Shown: positions 1 to 9,739 of the stretch, piece by piece
Layout: the number at the start of each line of letters is the position of its first letter
Position numbering within the stretch: position 1 is the first letter of the stretch
NCBI RefSeq assembly: GCF_000341285.1
Contig: NW_005178474.1
Coordinates: 124,001 to 188,000 of the forward strand
From: Galdieria sulphuraria
Taxonomy: Eukaryota; Rhodophyta; Bangiophyceae; Galdieriales; Galdieriaceae
Direction: 5' to 3'
Length of the DNA: 64,000 bases
Notes under the pieces: model-generated
Told to the model about the DNA's origin: nothing
The model's input: only the letters and a program-made list of their open reading frames with translations
The model's database searches: none
Position numbers and translations under genes: made by a program

Positions 1-537
1 GGATATATGGGCATTGGGTTGTATTTTGTACATTTTATGTTATAGAAAACATCCCTTTGAAACGGGGTAAGTAGAAAGTCATAATGGAATGAATTGTCCA
101 ACTTATGTGGACCACCATCAAGTTCGGCTGTTCAAATATTAAATGGCAAAGTGGATATTCCTTCAGTTCCGACATATTCCGTTGCATTGAGGAAGCTTAT
201 TTTGGACATGTTACAAGTTAATCCAGACAAGAGACCAAGTGCAAATGATATTATTTGTGTCTTGAAGTCTTTGCATCAAACTACATCCTCCTCTTCCTTT
301 TCTTGCAGTTCTAGTTCAAACCAGTCTATCCTTCCATTAGGTAAGGAAGAATGTCAGTTGTTCTTATTTCATAATGAATTCCCAAAAGAACCAATAGTTG
401 GATCAGTTGGAGAGGATTGGGCTCACTTTGGTAACGATGAAGATACCAGAGTTGCTGATGAAGAACCAACTTTGATAAACTTGGAGTCTCCAGTATCTTC
501 CAAAGGAGCAGAGAAACATATTTTTGATTTGTTATAA
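1..537 (+). CDS. NAK/Ark-family Ser/Thr protein kinase, C-terminal part (partial)
   Basis: The left edge cuts this gene; only its 3' end is present. Exons are 1-66 and 123-537, with a 56-nt GT-AG intron at 67-122. The first exon reads DIWALGC, the kinase subdomain IX segment, followed by HPFETG and then, after the splice, SAVQILNGKVDIP. That order (HPFE, ILNGKY/V-IP) is typical of AAK1/GAK/Ark-Prk kinases, which regulate clathrin adaptors and actin patches. The kinase domain ends around NPDKRPSANDI (subdomain XI Arg), and a Ser-rich acidic tail of about 85 residues follows. Seen: motif order and splice sites. Inferred: endocytic role. The stop lies 4 bp from the stop of the convergent CysRS gene. 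Confidence 0.8.
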
Positions 538-541
538 TAAC

Positions 542-2272
542 CTAAGAAGTTCTGCTGGAATCTTCATGATCAATCAAATATTGCCATTGATAGGAACCAT
601 CCTTATTATCTTTCAATTCAATATTTATCTTTTTCAGTTCCACATCTCGAATCATATCGCAAATGTCGAATATCTGTTTTCTCAGTTGTTTATCATCGAT
701 AGTCTTATCTTTCAATAGCATTCTTAGTTGCTGACGAAACTTGGCAATGATTTCTATCCATTCAGAATCTCGTGGTGAATGAAACGAGTTGTCCTTATTT
801 GAATGACTTGGCATTTCTAGTCCAAAGATATGAAATAGTTGATGAATATATTGATATGCATCTCTTAATATTCCTAATCGAGTGATAGTCTTGATAGAAT
901 GGTTTGTATCCTTTTCCCATTCATCCATCCATCGATGCATATTTCTACATTGAACAAGTATGATTTGAATCACCAAAGGAGTATTTAAATTCATAGCCAA
1001 ATTATATGCAATTTGTGTTTTCCATTCAACAACTTGTTGCTTGTAGGACATTTCGATTGCTATCATTGTTGGCGATAATGAAATAGGATAATCATCCAAT
1101 GGTTCATGTTGATGAAGAAAACTACGACAACGTTGATCCCATTCCAATAATCTTTTCCAAGTTTGTTTGGCTTCTTCTATTTGTTCTTTTCCATACTCTA
1201 CTGGAGACTGATAATGATGTAATAGGCAAAACATTCTAAACTCTGCAGCACTCATGTTGCACAACATTTCTTGTATAGTAATAAAGTTTTTGAGTGACTT
1301 GGACATCTTTCTACCTGCAATGGAAAGATGTCCAATATGTAACCAATATCGACACCAGTTTTCTCTTTCAAAATAAGCACAACATTGTGCCAACTCATTT
1401 TCGTGATGAGGAAATATCAAATCGATTCCTCCACCATGAATATCCAATTCTGATCCAAATAGAGCGTTGATCATTGCAGAACATTCAACATGCCATCCTG
1501 GTCGACCTTTGCAAATCATCCAAGGACTTGGCCATCCTGGTTCATCATCATTGGAACGTTTCCATAATACAAAGTCTCGAACATCACGTTTATGTAGTAA
1601 ATAATCACTTTCTTGGTCCCAACTTGTCAATGGAGAATGGACACAACGGAAACGACCATATCGGTAAGTTAAACGATCAACGGCAAAGTACACACCACTT
1701 GATGTCACATATGCCATTTCATTATCTATCAACTTTTGTATGAATTGAATGATGGATGGAATATGTTGACTAACTGCTAAAATGGCATCTGGAGAACGAA
1801 CACCTAAAGCTTTCATATCACGAAAAAACTGTTTGGTATATTTACTTGTGATATCCAATACTGTTGTTTGATTCTCACGTGCTTTGTGAATAATCTTATC
1901 GTCTATATCGGTTATTCCCAAGGCTAAAAATACACGAAAGTGAAAGTAGTCTTCTAATATTCGACGAATAATATCAAAAGTAACATAAGTCCGAGCGTGT
2001 CCTATATGAGCTTCGTCATAAACAGTTGGACCACAAATATACCAAGACAAATAGGAAGATGGAGTGTCTGAAGCATAACAGATAGGTCGTAAGTCATCTT
2101 TTCCAGACTCTACAAGACTACTTCGAACAAAAGGTTGCCAATGGAAACTAGTTGGTGAAGGTGAATCGGATGCATTATGTTTGTTTCTAAATTGAGCGGA
2201 TATTGTCCTTCTAAAAAGAATAGACTTTGGTAAGTAACACCATAATCGTCCACTTGTCTTACCCAACAACAT
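542..2272 (-). CDS. Cysteinyl-tRNA synthetase
   Basis: Single-exon gene of 576 aa that charges tRNA-Cys with cysteine. The class Ia signatures are both present: HIGHAR (HIGH motif) about 90 residues in, and KMSKSLKN (KMSKS motif) around residue 320. The zinc-site segments C-GPTVYDEAHIGH, WHVECSAM and HHENE are also there. The first 50 residues are basic and Ser/Arg-rich (LFRRTISAQFRNKH), as expected of an organelle presequence, so an organellar or dual-targeted enzyme is likely; that is inference. It starts at an ATG (complement of 2270-2272) 86 bp from the next gene's start on the other strand, so the two probably share a bidirectional promoter. It is convergent with the kinase gene, with only 4 bp between the two stop codons. 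Confidence 0.95.
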   Translation of the reverse strand: MLLGKTSGRLWCYLPKSILFRRTISAQFRNKHNASDSPSPTSFHWQPFVRSSLVESGKDDLRPICYASDTPSSYLSWYICGPTVYDEAHIGHARTYVTFDIIRRILEDYFHFRVFLALGITDIDDKIIHKARENQTTVLDITSKYTKQFFRDMKALGVRSPDAILAVSQHIPSIIQFIQKLIDNEMAYVTSSGVYFAVDRLTYRYGRFRCVHSPLTSWDQESDYLLHKRDVRDFVLWKRSNDDEPGWPSPWMICKGRPGWHVECSAMINALFGSELDIHGGGIDLIFPHHENELAQCCAYFERENWCRYWLHIGHLSIAGRKMSKSLKNFITIQEMLCNMSAAEFRMFCLLHHYQSPVEYGKEQIEEAKQTWKRLLEWDQRCRSFLHQHEPLDDYPISLSPTMIAIEMSYKQQVVEWKTQIAYNLAMNLNTPLVIQIILVQCRNMHRWMDEWEKDTNHSIKTITRLGILRDAYQYIHQLFHIFGLEMPSHSNKDNSFHSPRDSEWIEIIAKFRQQLRMLLKDKTIDDKQLRKQIFDICDMIRDVELKKINIELKDNKDGSYQWQYLIDHEDSSRTS

Positions 2273-2358
2273 TTTGGAATATCATTTTGTTGGTTGTTTC
2301 GTCTTCTTTTTAGACAAATGTTTCATTGGAAGGAGTCGCTGGTTTATGCAAAGGAATC

Positions 2359-5300
2359 ATGAACAGAAAACAAACACAAGACGAGTTCACAAACGTAGCA
2401 ACTGCCAATTGTATTCCTACTATGGAGTTTTCAGAGAATACTTTCAAGCTTGCTTGTCGTGCCACTGTTGGATTTCTATTGTTATCAGTGTTAGTTTTTA
2501 CTCAAAAGTTCTATCATTTGGAATATGGCCCTCTTGCCATTATCATGTTCTTATGTAGCATAACGTTTTCAAGTGACCAGTTGGAATTTGGTTTTGTTTC
2601 ACTAGGTTGCTTGCAAAGTACCGCTTCTCTTCTATTTGGGGCTTCTTTTGGATACATAGCTGCTTGGATATCAGGAAACAGTAACTTGCTTACTGTAGTA
2701 AGTGCAGCTATAGGAACTGGACTATTCACAGCTTTGCATCCGTATCAGAAAATCAGTTTCATTACGAGCAACGGAGAAATTTATTTTATTTTCAACCTTT
2801 TAGATAGTAAAAAGTCTGCAGATAGTAACATTCTATGGAATACTTTTTATGAGACGATGATAGGAGCCCTATTAGCACATATGACTGCATTGTTAGTATC
2901 CATAGCTATTTTCCCAAAGTCTATTCATCGAGAAATGTTTCATTGTCTATCACTTTCATTTGATTATGCCGGTTCAGTACTTTCCAAAGCAGCTACGTTA
3001 TTACTTCATTGTTTTGCAGAAGGCAATAAGGAACTTATCTCTTTGGAACTTTCACAAGATATGCAACAGCATTGGAATCAAGCAAAGGGCTATTTTGAAA
3101 AAGCTCAAGCAATGAGAAAATGTCTTTTATTTGAATGGAATGTTCGGTATCCAACTTCTCAAGAAGCCAATGGAGTATATTTGGAGTCTTTGATGAACGA
3201 ATGGCAGTCATTCTTGGATACATTACAAGCACTTCAAATACTTGTGACAAAAGGACAAAAACGATATAGCGATGAAATATTATTACAGTGGAAATCTTTT
3301 ATGGACTGGCTTCAAATATATTTCGCTTGGATGGCATCTAAATGTCATCGTTATTCTATGATATCAGAAATACACAATAACAGACCAAAGCTATTACAAC
3401 TATGGCAAATAGAGAATACCAAAGAATCTCAAGAATGGTTGCAACCGAATGATTCTCTCTCATTTCGATTTCATCAAGCATTCAGAGAATATTTTCAAGC
3501 GGTTTCCAAGAATGAAATATCCAATCTTTCTATTTTTGATCATGGTCCTCTTATGTATTTCATGGTTATTACAAATACATTGAAGGATCATATGGAAATG
3601 TTGGATAGAAATCTCAATGAACTTGCTCAAATGGAGCCTTGTTCCGTTTGGCGTCGTTTTCAATTCCAAATAGTATCAACATTGGATGTTCTGGCTTGGC
3701 CTTTTTATGGTTGGCTAAATGTATTCAAAGCCATTCCTAAAGGGTGCTTAGAATGGAAGGCACTAGTCAAAAACAATCAGTTCCAATTCTTTCTCAAAAA
3801 GTGGTTGGTCAGTTTGAGTATTTTGACATTTCTACTTGCCAGTCCATTTTATGAACAGTTTGCGAATTTCAATGGAGCTTGGTTATGGCTATCATATATT
3901 TTGTATATGCAGCCCTCTACAGAAGGTACTCTCATGAATGGAATTGCCAACATATTGGGCGTATTCTTTGCCTGTTTAGCAAGTGCATTGATCATGTTGC
4001 GGCCTTCTATAGCCACCAACGGCTATCTATTGGATGCCTATCTAACTGTTATCACTTTTATCACAGTCTTATTTCTTACGAGTCCCATTTCAGAGACTTT
4101 ATTGACATTTTCCTTCACAGAATATGTTTTAATCCTGTATTATTTCAACCCATATGAGTTTCATGAAACTTGGCGTTATTCTCTGACAAGATTCTTACAA
4201 ATTTTGTTAGGTATCATTATTGCAGTATTAATGAATACTTGGATACTAACGTTTTCTGCTTTGGAGGAAACAACGTCGTGTCTTTCATCCTTGTTGGAGA
4301 AAATGGTGTCTTCTCATGCGATGTTAGGTACCTCTGATTACGTTGTTCTTGAGCATGCCGAGAAGACCTATCATCAACTCAACTTGAACAGCATGTGGAA
4401 AGAGTTTTCTTATATTTCCTCGGTATTGGATTCTATTTGTAGTGGTATATTAGAAACGACTGGTGTAAGTGTTGTCTCTAAAGAAATCTTGACAGTTGTA
4501 CGTGTAGAAGAGGATTTACTGCATCGTCTGAAAGCACTTGTGATTGTTTCTCGTGGATTGCCGTTATTGAAGAATTGTATTCCATTCCATTCCAAATTCT
4601 TTTCATTTATGAAAGATGCATTGTCTGAAGATTGGAGCACTTTGTCGCTTTTAACCCAACAATTAACAAGTCTCGTGGAGCACAAGTTAAAACATACCGA
4701 AACTTTCCGATGTTCAGAGTTTTTGAAAGATTTAACACAACAAGCTCAGAAACGAATAACTGATGTTGCACAGGAGGTTAGTGTGAACGCAATACAAGGA
4801 GTTACTCATAATATATTGACTGGATTGGAAAATTGCATCGATATATGGAGTAACAATCCTCATCATGATATGTCCTCATCATTACCATCAGATAATGATA
4901 CAAGAGAAGAAGCTCATGATAGAGTTTCCGATTGGCTTTCTTTATTAAGTATTTCAATCATTGAACAATGGAAGAGACATTTTCCTATCCAAGATACGGT
5001 CATGACAGATCATTCTCAAGACGTGACACTGAAGTGGATGACTCCCTCCTTGGCAAAGGCATATATAGAAATACTTGAACGAGGAGAAGAGTTGTCGAAA
5101 GAGAATGATGCTCATCATTGGTTGGAATGCAAAAAAGCATTCTTAGGTATGAGGCATTTTAAGGGAAAGTTGACAAGGAATCCCTTTGGTAGGTTGCCAA
5201 ATGGACATCGAAGTATATTATTTCAAAGAATGAAGAAATTGAAAATGAACAAATGTGGTTTGTCACAAGTTTCACAATTGACTCGTATGGAATATCAAAC

Positions 5301-5577
5301 ATTTCCAATCATAGAGACAACATGGAATGACAGAGTTCAACTGTGTATCCGAGAATGGAAAAGGGCTCAAGGCATTCTTTATCTCCATTGTATGTATTTG
5401 GAATGGCATTTCTTAAAAGGATTGCTTCCTCTTGAAGAAGGACATGAAGTTATTGAGGAACCATTATATATTCTCTATGGAGATGAGTACATTGATTGGT
5501 TGGCTAGACTCTTTGCTAGTGCATATTTTATGGAAGGTTTGATTTCTTTGGCAATAGAGTTGACCAGAATTTCTTAA
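2359..5577 (+). CDS. FUSC/BRE4-like multi-pass membrane protein, paralogue 1
   Basis: Intronless gene of 1072 aa if started at the first in-frame ATG (2359). The frame is open up to an in-frame TAG at 2311, so an upstream start is not supported. It has two hydrophobic blocks: an N-terminal one (YGPLAIIMFL, FGFVSLGCLQST, FNLLDS) and a central one (FFLKKWLVSL, LWLSYILYMQPSTEGTL, YSLTRFLQILLGIIIAVL), separated and followed by long soluble regions. The arrangement resembles the fusaric-acid-resistance/aromatic acid exporter and fungal BRE4 families, in which two TM blocks flank a cytosolic domain. Substrate cannot be read from sequence. A clear paralogue lies at 52735-57712 in the opposite orientation, with matching blocks in the same order but a longer C-terminal region. 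Confidence 0.75.
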   Translation: MNRKQTQDEFTNVATANCIPTMEFSENTFKLACRATVGFLLLSVLVFTQKFYHLEYGPLAIIMFLCSITFSSDQLEFGFVSLGCLQSTASLLFGASFGYIAAWISGNSNLLTVVSAAIGTGLFTALHPYQKISFITSNGEIYFIFNLLDSKKSADSNILWNTFYETMIGALLAHMTALLVSIAIFPKSIHREMFHCLSLSFDYAGSVLSKAATLLLHCFAEGNKELISLELSQDMQQHWNQAKGYFEKAQAMRKCLLFEWNVRYPTSQEANGVYLESLMNEWQSFLDTLQALQILVTKGQKRYSDEILLQWKSFMDWLQIYFAWMASKCHRYSMISEIHNNRPKLLQLWQIENTKESQEWLQPNDSLSFRFHQAFREYFQAVSKNEISNLSIFDHGPLMYFMVITNTLKDHMEMLDRNLNELAQMEPCSVWRRFQFQIVSTLDVLAWPFYGWLNVFKAIPKGCLEWKALVKNNQFQFFLKKWLVSLSILTFLLASPFYEQFANFNGAWLWLSYILYMQPSTEGTLMNGIANILGVFFACLASALIMLRPSIATNGYLLDAYLTVITFITVLFLTSPISETLLTFSFTEYVLILYYFNPYEFHETWRYSLTRFLQILLGIIIAVLMNTWILTFSALEETTSCLSSLLEKMVSSHAMLGTSDYVVLEHAEKTYHQLNLNSMWKEFSYISSVLDSICSGILETTGVSVVSKEILTVVRVEEDLLHRLKALVIVSRGLPLLKNCIPFHSKFFSFMKDALSEDWSTLSLLTQQLTSLVEHKLKHTETFRCSEFLKDLTQQAQKRITDVAQEVSVNAIQGVTHNILTGLENCIDIWSNNPHHDMSSSLPSDNDTREEAHDRVSDWLSLLSISIIEQWKRHFPIQDTVMTDHSQDVTLKWMTPSLAKAYIEILERGEELSKENDAHHWLECKKAFLGMRHFKGKLTRNPFGRLPNGHRSILFQRMKKLKMNKCGLSQVSQLTRMEYQTFPIIETTWNDRVQLCIREWKRAQGILYLHCMYLEWHFLKGLLPLEEGHEVIEEPLYILYGDEYIDWLARLFASAYFMEGLISLAIELTRIS

Positions 5578-5836
5578 AAATCGTAAATGACAAATATTTC
5601 ATTCTCTGGAGGAATATTAGAAAAGGATATGTATGATAAGAACAGATGGGTATGTGCAGTATATAAGGGAAGTCTGGAAAAATGAATGTTTGAATGGTCT
5701 TCTCATATAAAAAGAAATGTTTATGTAATATTCTTCTGGTTCTTTTGTTTTATTTGTCAACAACATTAAGACACTAAGTCCTTCTCGATCGACAATTATG
5801 ATTTGATATGTGATTATCCAATATTATTCGGTCGAT

Positions 5837-7002
5837 ATGTGTAAACCTTGTACCTTTTTACGTCTACTGAAACAACCAGAGCAGTCTCTGGTTGTTGAAG
5901 CTACAAAGTTGCATGTTTCTGGAGAAGAAAGTAAATTGCAGGTGAACCTCACAGAATTATGGTATAGTTTATGTAAAGAGGACAAGTCTCTCACTTTTCA
6001 AGACTTTCGAAATGTGGATCCTTTGGTACCTATCCAACCTTTATTTTCTGTTTGGAATGAAGTGTTATGTGTTGTGGTTGGAGATACTCGAGCGCTTCTA
6101 TATTTGGACAGTTTATTACTTTTTAATAGTTCATCTTGCCCATTTTTGCTGTCGCACGTGGCACAACATTTGCCTAAGAACAGAACGGTGGAATGGGGAC
6201 ATGAGAAACTTCATCCTCGTATTGCTCTTTTAGAAGGATTGGTTAGTGGAATAATATTGTTACTTGAAAAGGAACTGGCAGAATTGGAACCTCAGCTTTT
6301 GCATTCTCTGGAAGCCTTACAAACTGCGTATGATTATGACCAGCTTGGTATTTTACGAAAGTGTTCGAGAGACTTGGAAGTGTTGATGAAGAAATGTGAT
6401 AGTTTCTACAATGAACTGGAGAATGTGCTCCAAGATAGCAAGTTGAGTTTTTGGATATTGGGTAAAGTGGAAGGGGAACTCAATCCTAGTTTTGATTCTG
6501 AAAAGTTGGAACAAGTGGAGGCTTTATTAGAACCATATCTTCAGGTAATTGATATATGTTTATCATGAGAAAGAATATCAACTTACATGGAAACTTTTGG
6601 TTTGTTTTATAGAATATTCGGATGATAGGTACTCGATGTGCACATCTTGACAAGGCTTCTGTCGATGTTGATCAAGCAATGATGCTGAACTTTGATTTGG
6701 TTCGCAATCGTTTCCTAGGTTTTGATCTATTGGGAACTCTGCTATCTTGTGTCATCACATTTGTATCTGTCGTAAGCATATTATTCAAAACTGGATAGAT
6801 GAAAAAATATTGAGTTTTATTATTTTTTGTATGTATATAGTTTGTGGGATATTTTGGTTTCAATTTGACTATTCCTATCTATAGTGCTAGTAAGGGTAGT
6901 CAATACTATTGGTATGGTATTGTTTCTATTTCTTGTGTGGTTATTATGATTTCTTCGTTTGTTTTGGTTCGTTGGATGAGAAATAGTGGTTTAGGTATCT
7001 AA
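5837..7002 (+). CDS. Mrs2/CorA-family Mg2+ transporter-like protein with GFN motif (tandem copy A)
   Basis: Three exons (5837-6544, 6613-6771, 6841-7002), all joined in phase 0, giving 342 aa. The start is the ATG at 5837; the upstream GTG is not needed. The N-terminal two thirds are alpha/beta then long helices, as in Mrs2. The third exon encodes the pore loop VGYFGFNLTIPIY followed by a second TM helix and a basic end. In Mrs2/CorA proteins this loop is nearly always Y/F-GMN, which binds hydrated Mg2+; here the Met is Phe (GFN). Copy B directly downstream keeps GMN and has the same intron positions and an identical exon-2 length (159 nt), so the pair arose by tandem duplication. Copy A may have altered selectivity or act as a regulatory subunit; that is inference. 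Confidence 0.8.
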
Positions 7003-7049
7003 TCAATGATAAACAAAGAAAATTTTCTTGTAACCATTTTTTTTGTCAC

Positions 7050-8307
7050 ATGGAACGACAAGCCATGAATCTTATACTTAGTCGACCCTTTTGTTTATTA
7101 TGCTTTGGACCTAAAGGAAACTATTTTCCTTTTCAAGCTTCAAAAGAAGAACTTTGTGAACTTATATTCAATGCACCAACTTTGCCTTTGTGGTCCAATG
7201 GCTATTCTTCTGAGGAACACAAGTTGACGGTTAGCGACATTTTACGTTTATTACGTCCTTCTTTACCCGAATTGTGTGATGCAACCACCTTTCACTGCTT
7301 CTCTCAGTGTCTTTTATTAACTAGGAAGGACCATTTCTTTGCCATCATACTGAGGGATAGACTGTTGCTATTCGTTCACAATTCCCATTCCAGTATTTCA
7401 AGTATTTTACAAGAAGCTTTACAATCGTTGCAATATTCAGAAGATGGCAACTCAAAAGATCCTTGTGGGTTTTGCTGGTTAGCACTTTCCTCTCTCATCG
7501 TTTGTCAAGCGGAAGACTTGAAAGGAGTGTTCGAAGAGTTGCAACAGCAGAATACTGAGTTGTTACACCGAGTCAAAAGTGTAACCGATTTCATCCATTA
7601 TAAAGACATTGTGTTACAACGGGAAAGCTTGCAACGTCTATGGATGGAATTGAAAGATTTTGAACAAATATTATTACGTATCTTAAAGATGGCGCATTCT
7701 GTTGATTCTTTTTTCAATCCGACTGTCGTCTCTTCAATGCATGCCATTTTAAGAGTAAGTTTTGAACTCCATCTCGCCATATATCTTGCTTATCTCTTAC
7801 TCACTCACTCTCTAAATGTATTATAGATTATGGATCAAATGGCATCTCATATCCATCAACGAGTGGAAGTTTCCAATCAAACAGAACATTGGCTTATGAT
7901 GGAATCCGACGCAGTTCAGTCTCAACTATTATCTTTCGATGTTCCTTTGACTTTTTCAGCTGCTTGTTTTCTATTATGCTTTCTTGTAAGTCGTTCAATT
8001 CTATATCACACTTATTGCTAACTAGTCCCAGTTTTTTGCCTTTACAGGAATGAATACTGGTATACCTATCTACAGTTCTTCACATGCTATCGATTATTGG
8101 ATTGGAATGGTACTCATTGTGGTAGTCTTTCTTAGTTGTTATGGATGGGTCATGACAAAATGGCTTCGACGTAGTGGTCCTAAACTATCTCCTGGACAAG
8201 TGCCTCATTCTTATCATCATCATTCTACTGTAGAAGATACTATATTGTTTTCACAAGTTTCTTCTGGTAGAATATCCTTTTTAAATACTTTGGCTCATTT
8301 TGAATAA
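7050..8307 (+). CDS. Mrs2/CorA-family Mg2+ transporter (tandem copy B, GMN motif intact)
   Basis: Three exons: 7050-7754, 7827-7985 and 8032-8307, phase 0 at both junctions, giving 379 aa. The third acceptor is TCCCAG at 8026-8031; the nearer TTTACAG would put a stop in frame. Spliced this way exon 3 begins FFAFTGMNTGIPIY, the canonical GMN pore signature, followed by TM2 (MVLIVVVFLSCYGWVM) and a basic, His-rich tail. Exon 2 carries the end of the long helix and TM1 (FSAACFLLCFL). The role is Mg2+ uptake, usually across a mitochondrial or other internal membrane for Mrs2 relatives. It lies 47 bp downstream of copy A in the same orientation. Its stop is 30 bp from that of the convergent KCP2-like gene. 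Confidence 0.85.
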
Positions 8308-8337
8308 CACACTGAAAATACTTTAACATTTGTATAT

Positions 8338-8850
8338 CTATTTTCTTCTTTCTTTCGTAAAATACACATTTTTGGCAACTTGTTGTAAACACAAAGTGCT
8401 TATGACAGAAAATAACAAACAGGTCGTTATACAAACTGGATGTATCGTAGCAGCTAATAACAAACTCGTCAACAAACATACACAAACTATACAGCAACAT
8501 CAACAATAGTATCATCATCCTGGAAACCAACCAACCTTCTCCATATCCTGCTATTCGTTGTAAATCGAGACAGTCTTCCAAGTTACAAACGCCGATCAAA
8601 CAAAAGGAATAGAAGAGAGCACACAACGCTCCTTAACCAAGATGATATGAGAACAAGGAAAAGAGAGATGGGAAGACTCAAGTAACTTACCTCCCAATAC
8701 AGTTCTAGTAGGAGTAGAACGGAAAAACTCCCAACCCAGTTGGGCAATAGAAAATAACAAAATACTGGTGAGAAAAGAAAAGAAACAAGAAAACCCAGGT
8801 CCAGCTATATGATTATTATCTTCACAGAAACTGAATGATATGTCGGTCAA
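8338..8850 (-). CDS. KCP2 (KRTCAP2)-like oligosaccharyltransferase subunit
   Basis: Three exons on the minus strand (8850-8691, 8631-8482, 8453-8338) give 141 aa. Intron 1 is 59 nt; intron 2 would be only 28 nt (GTATGT...ATTAG). Read this way the protein has TM segments SFLTSILLFSIAQ and LCALFYSFCLIGVCNLED, then MMILLLMLL and IHPVCITTCLLFSV. From memory, human KCP2 has the corresponding TAFNNLEN and GLIHRVCVTTC segments, with equal spacing across the second junction. KCP2 is a small accessory subunit of the ER oligosaccharyltransferase that N-glycosylates nascent chains. If the short intron is retained the C-terminus becomes an unrelated Cys/Lys-rich tail. The start is 44 bp from the divergent SDR start. 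The family call is fairly firm; the exact intron is less so. Confidence 0.7.
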
Positions 8851-8894
8851 TATAAGTCATACGAACCTCGCATTATTTATTTATTTAGGAATCA

Positions 8895-9674
8895 ATGGAA
8901 CCATTACAACATCAATGGAAAGGACGTACTGCATTGATAACTGGAGCAACAGCAGGTATAGGTAGACAAGTATGTGAACAGTTGATTGGATATGGAATTC
9001 CTGNGGTTGGAATAGGAAGAAGAAAAGAAAAGCTAGACGAACTTGCTTCTTCTTTAAGAGAAATCAACGGTCGTGCTGCTGAGGATTTGTTTTTAGGAAT
9101 ATCCACTGATATTCGTTCGGAACAAGCCATCAAACAGGCCATGAAACAAATCAACGAGTGGAATGGTAACAAAGGTGTAGATATTCTAGTCAATTCAGCT
9201 GGCGTAGGTTACAGTGCCAAATTGATCGACGGAGATACGGAGTCTTGGAGAGAAATGTGGGAAACCAATGTATTGGCACTATCTATTCTTACCAGAGAAG
9301 TTATTCAAGACATGAAAAGAAGAAATGTCGATGATGGTATAATTATTCACCTAAGTTCCATGGCAGCTCATCGTCCTATTGCCTTGTCTTTCTATTCCGC
9401 TACAAAAGCAGCAGTCAAGATGTTGGGAGACTGTCTTCGTCAGGAACTGAGAGAAGCCCATTCCAATATTCGAGTAGCTATGGTTAGTCCTGGACATGTT
9501 GAAACAGAATTTTATGTCCACGTGGGAGGTGAAGAGTTTGCCAATAATTTGTATCGATCGATGAAGTGTTTGGAACCCAAAGATATTGCAGATAGCATTG
9601 TTTATATATTATCTTGTCCTAGTTTAGTGGATATTCATGATATATGGATGAGACCTAGAGATATGAAATTCTGA
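8895..9674 (+). CDS. Short-chain dehydrogenase/reductase (SDR, classical, YdfG-like)
   Basis: Single exon, 259 aa, the usual length of classical SDRs. The cofactor loop is TGATAGIGRQ (TGxxxGxG) near residue 17. The NAG-equivalent is NSAGVGYS near residue 102. The catalytic Ser (HLSSMA) precedes YSATK, the Tyr-x3-Lys pair, and PGHVETEF follows. A GRRKEKL segment after the second strand has the basic residues typical of NADP(H) preference. The C-terminal DIWMRP resembles the IVIRP ending of the YdfG/DHRS11 branch, which oxidises 3-hydroxy acids or serine-like substrates; the substrate here is not known. One N at about 9004 hides one codon (after GIP). It shares a 44-bp divergent promoter with the KCP2-like gene. 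Confidence 0.9.
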   Translation: MEPLQHQWKGRTALITGATAGIGRQVCEQLIGYGIPXVGIGRRKEKLDELASSLREINGRAAEDLFLGISTDIRSEQAIKQAMKQINEWNGNKGVDILVNSAGVGYSAKLIDGDTESWREMWETNVLALSILTREVIQDMKRRNVDDGIIIHLSSMAAHRPIALSFYSATKAAVKMLGDCLRQELREAHSNIRVAMVSPGHVETEFYVHVGGEEFANNLYRSMKCLEPKDIADSIVYILSCPSLVDIHDIWMRPRDMKF

Positions 9675-9702
9675 ATATATATATATATATCTATATATAT
9701 AT
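9675..9702. repeat. (TA)n simple repeat between convergent genes
   Basis: An AT-alternating tract of about 28 bp with a single C interruption directly follows the SDR stop codon. It lies in the 65-bp space before the PFK stop. A shared 3' processing region is plausible, but nothing more specific can be read. Confidence 0.7.
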
Positions 9703-9739
9703 TGCTAGTAAGATATATAGAAATGCTAGAATGTTTTAT

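Noticed and set aside
8436-8481. 46-nt version of KCP2 intron 2 (acceptor CATCCAG)
   Set aside because: Its length is normal, but it removes the conserved SATIHPV residues; the 28-nt version keeps the family spacing.
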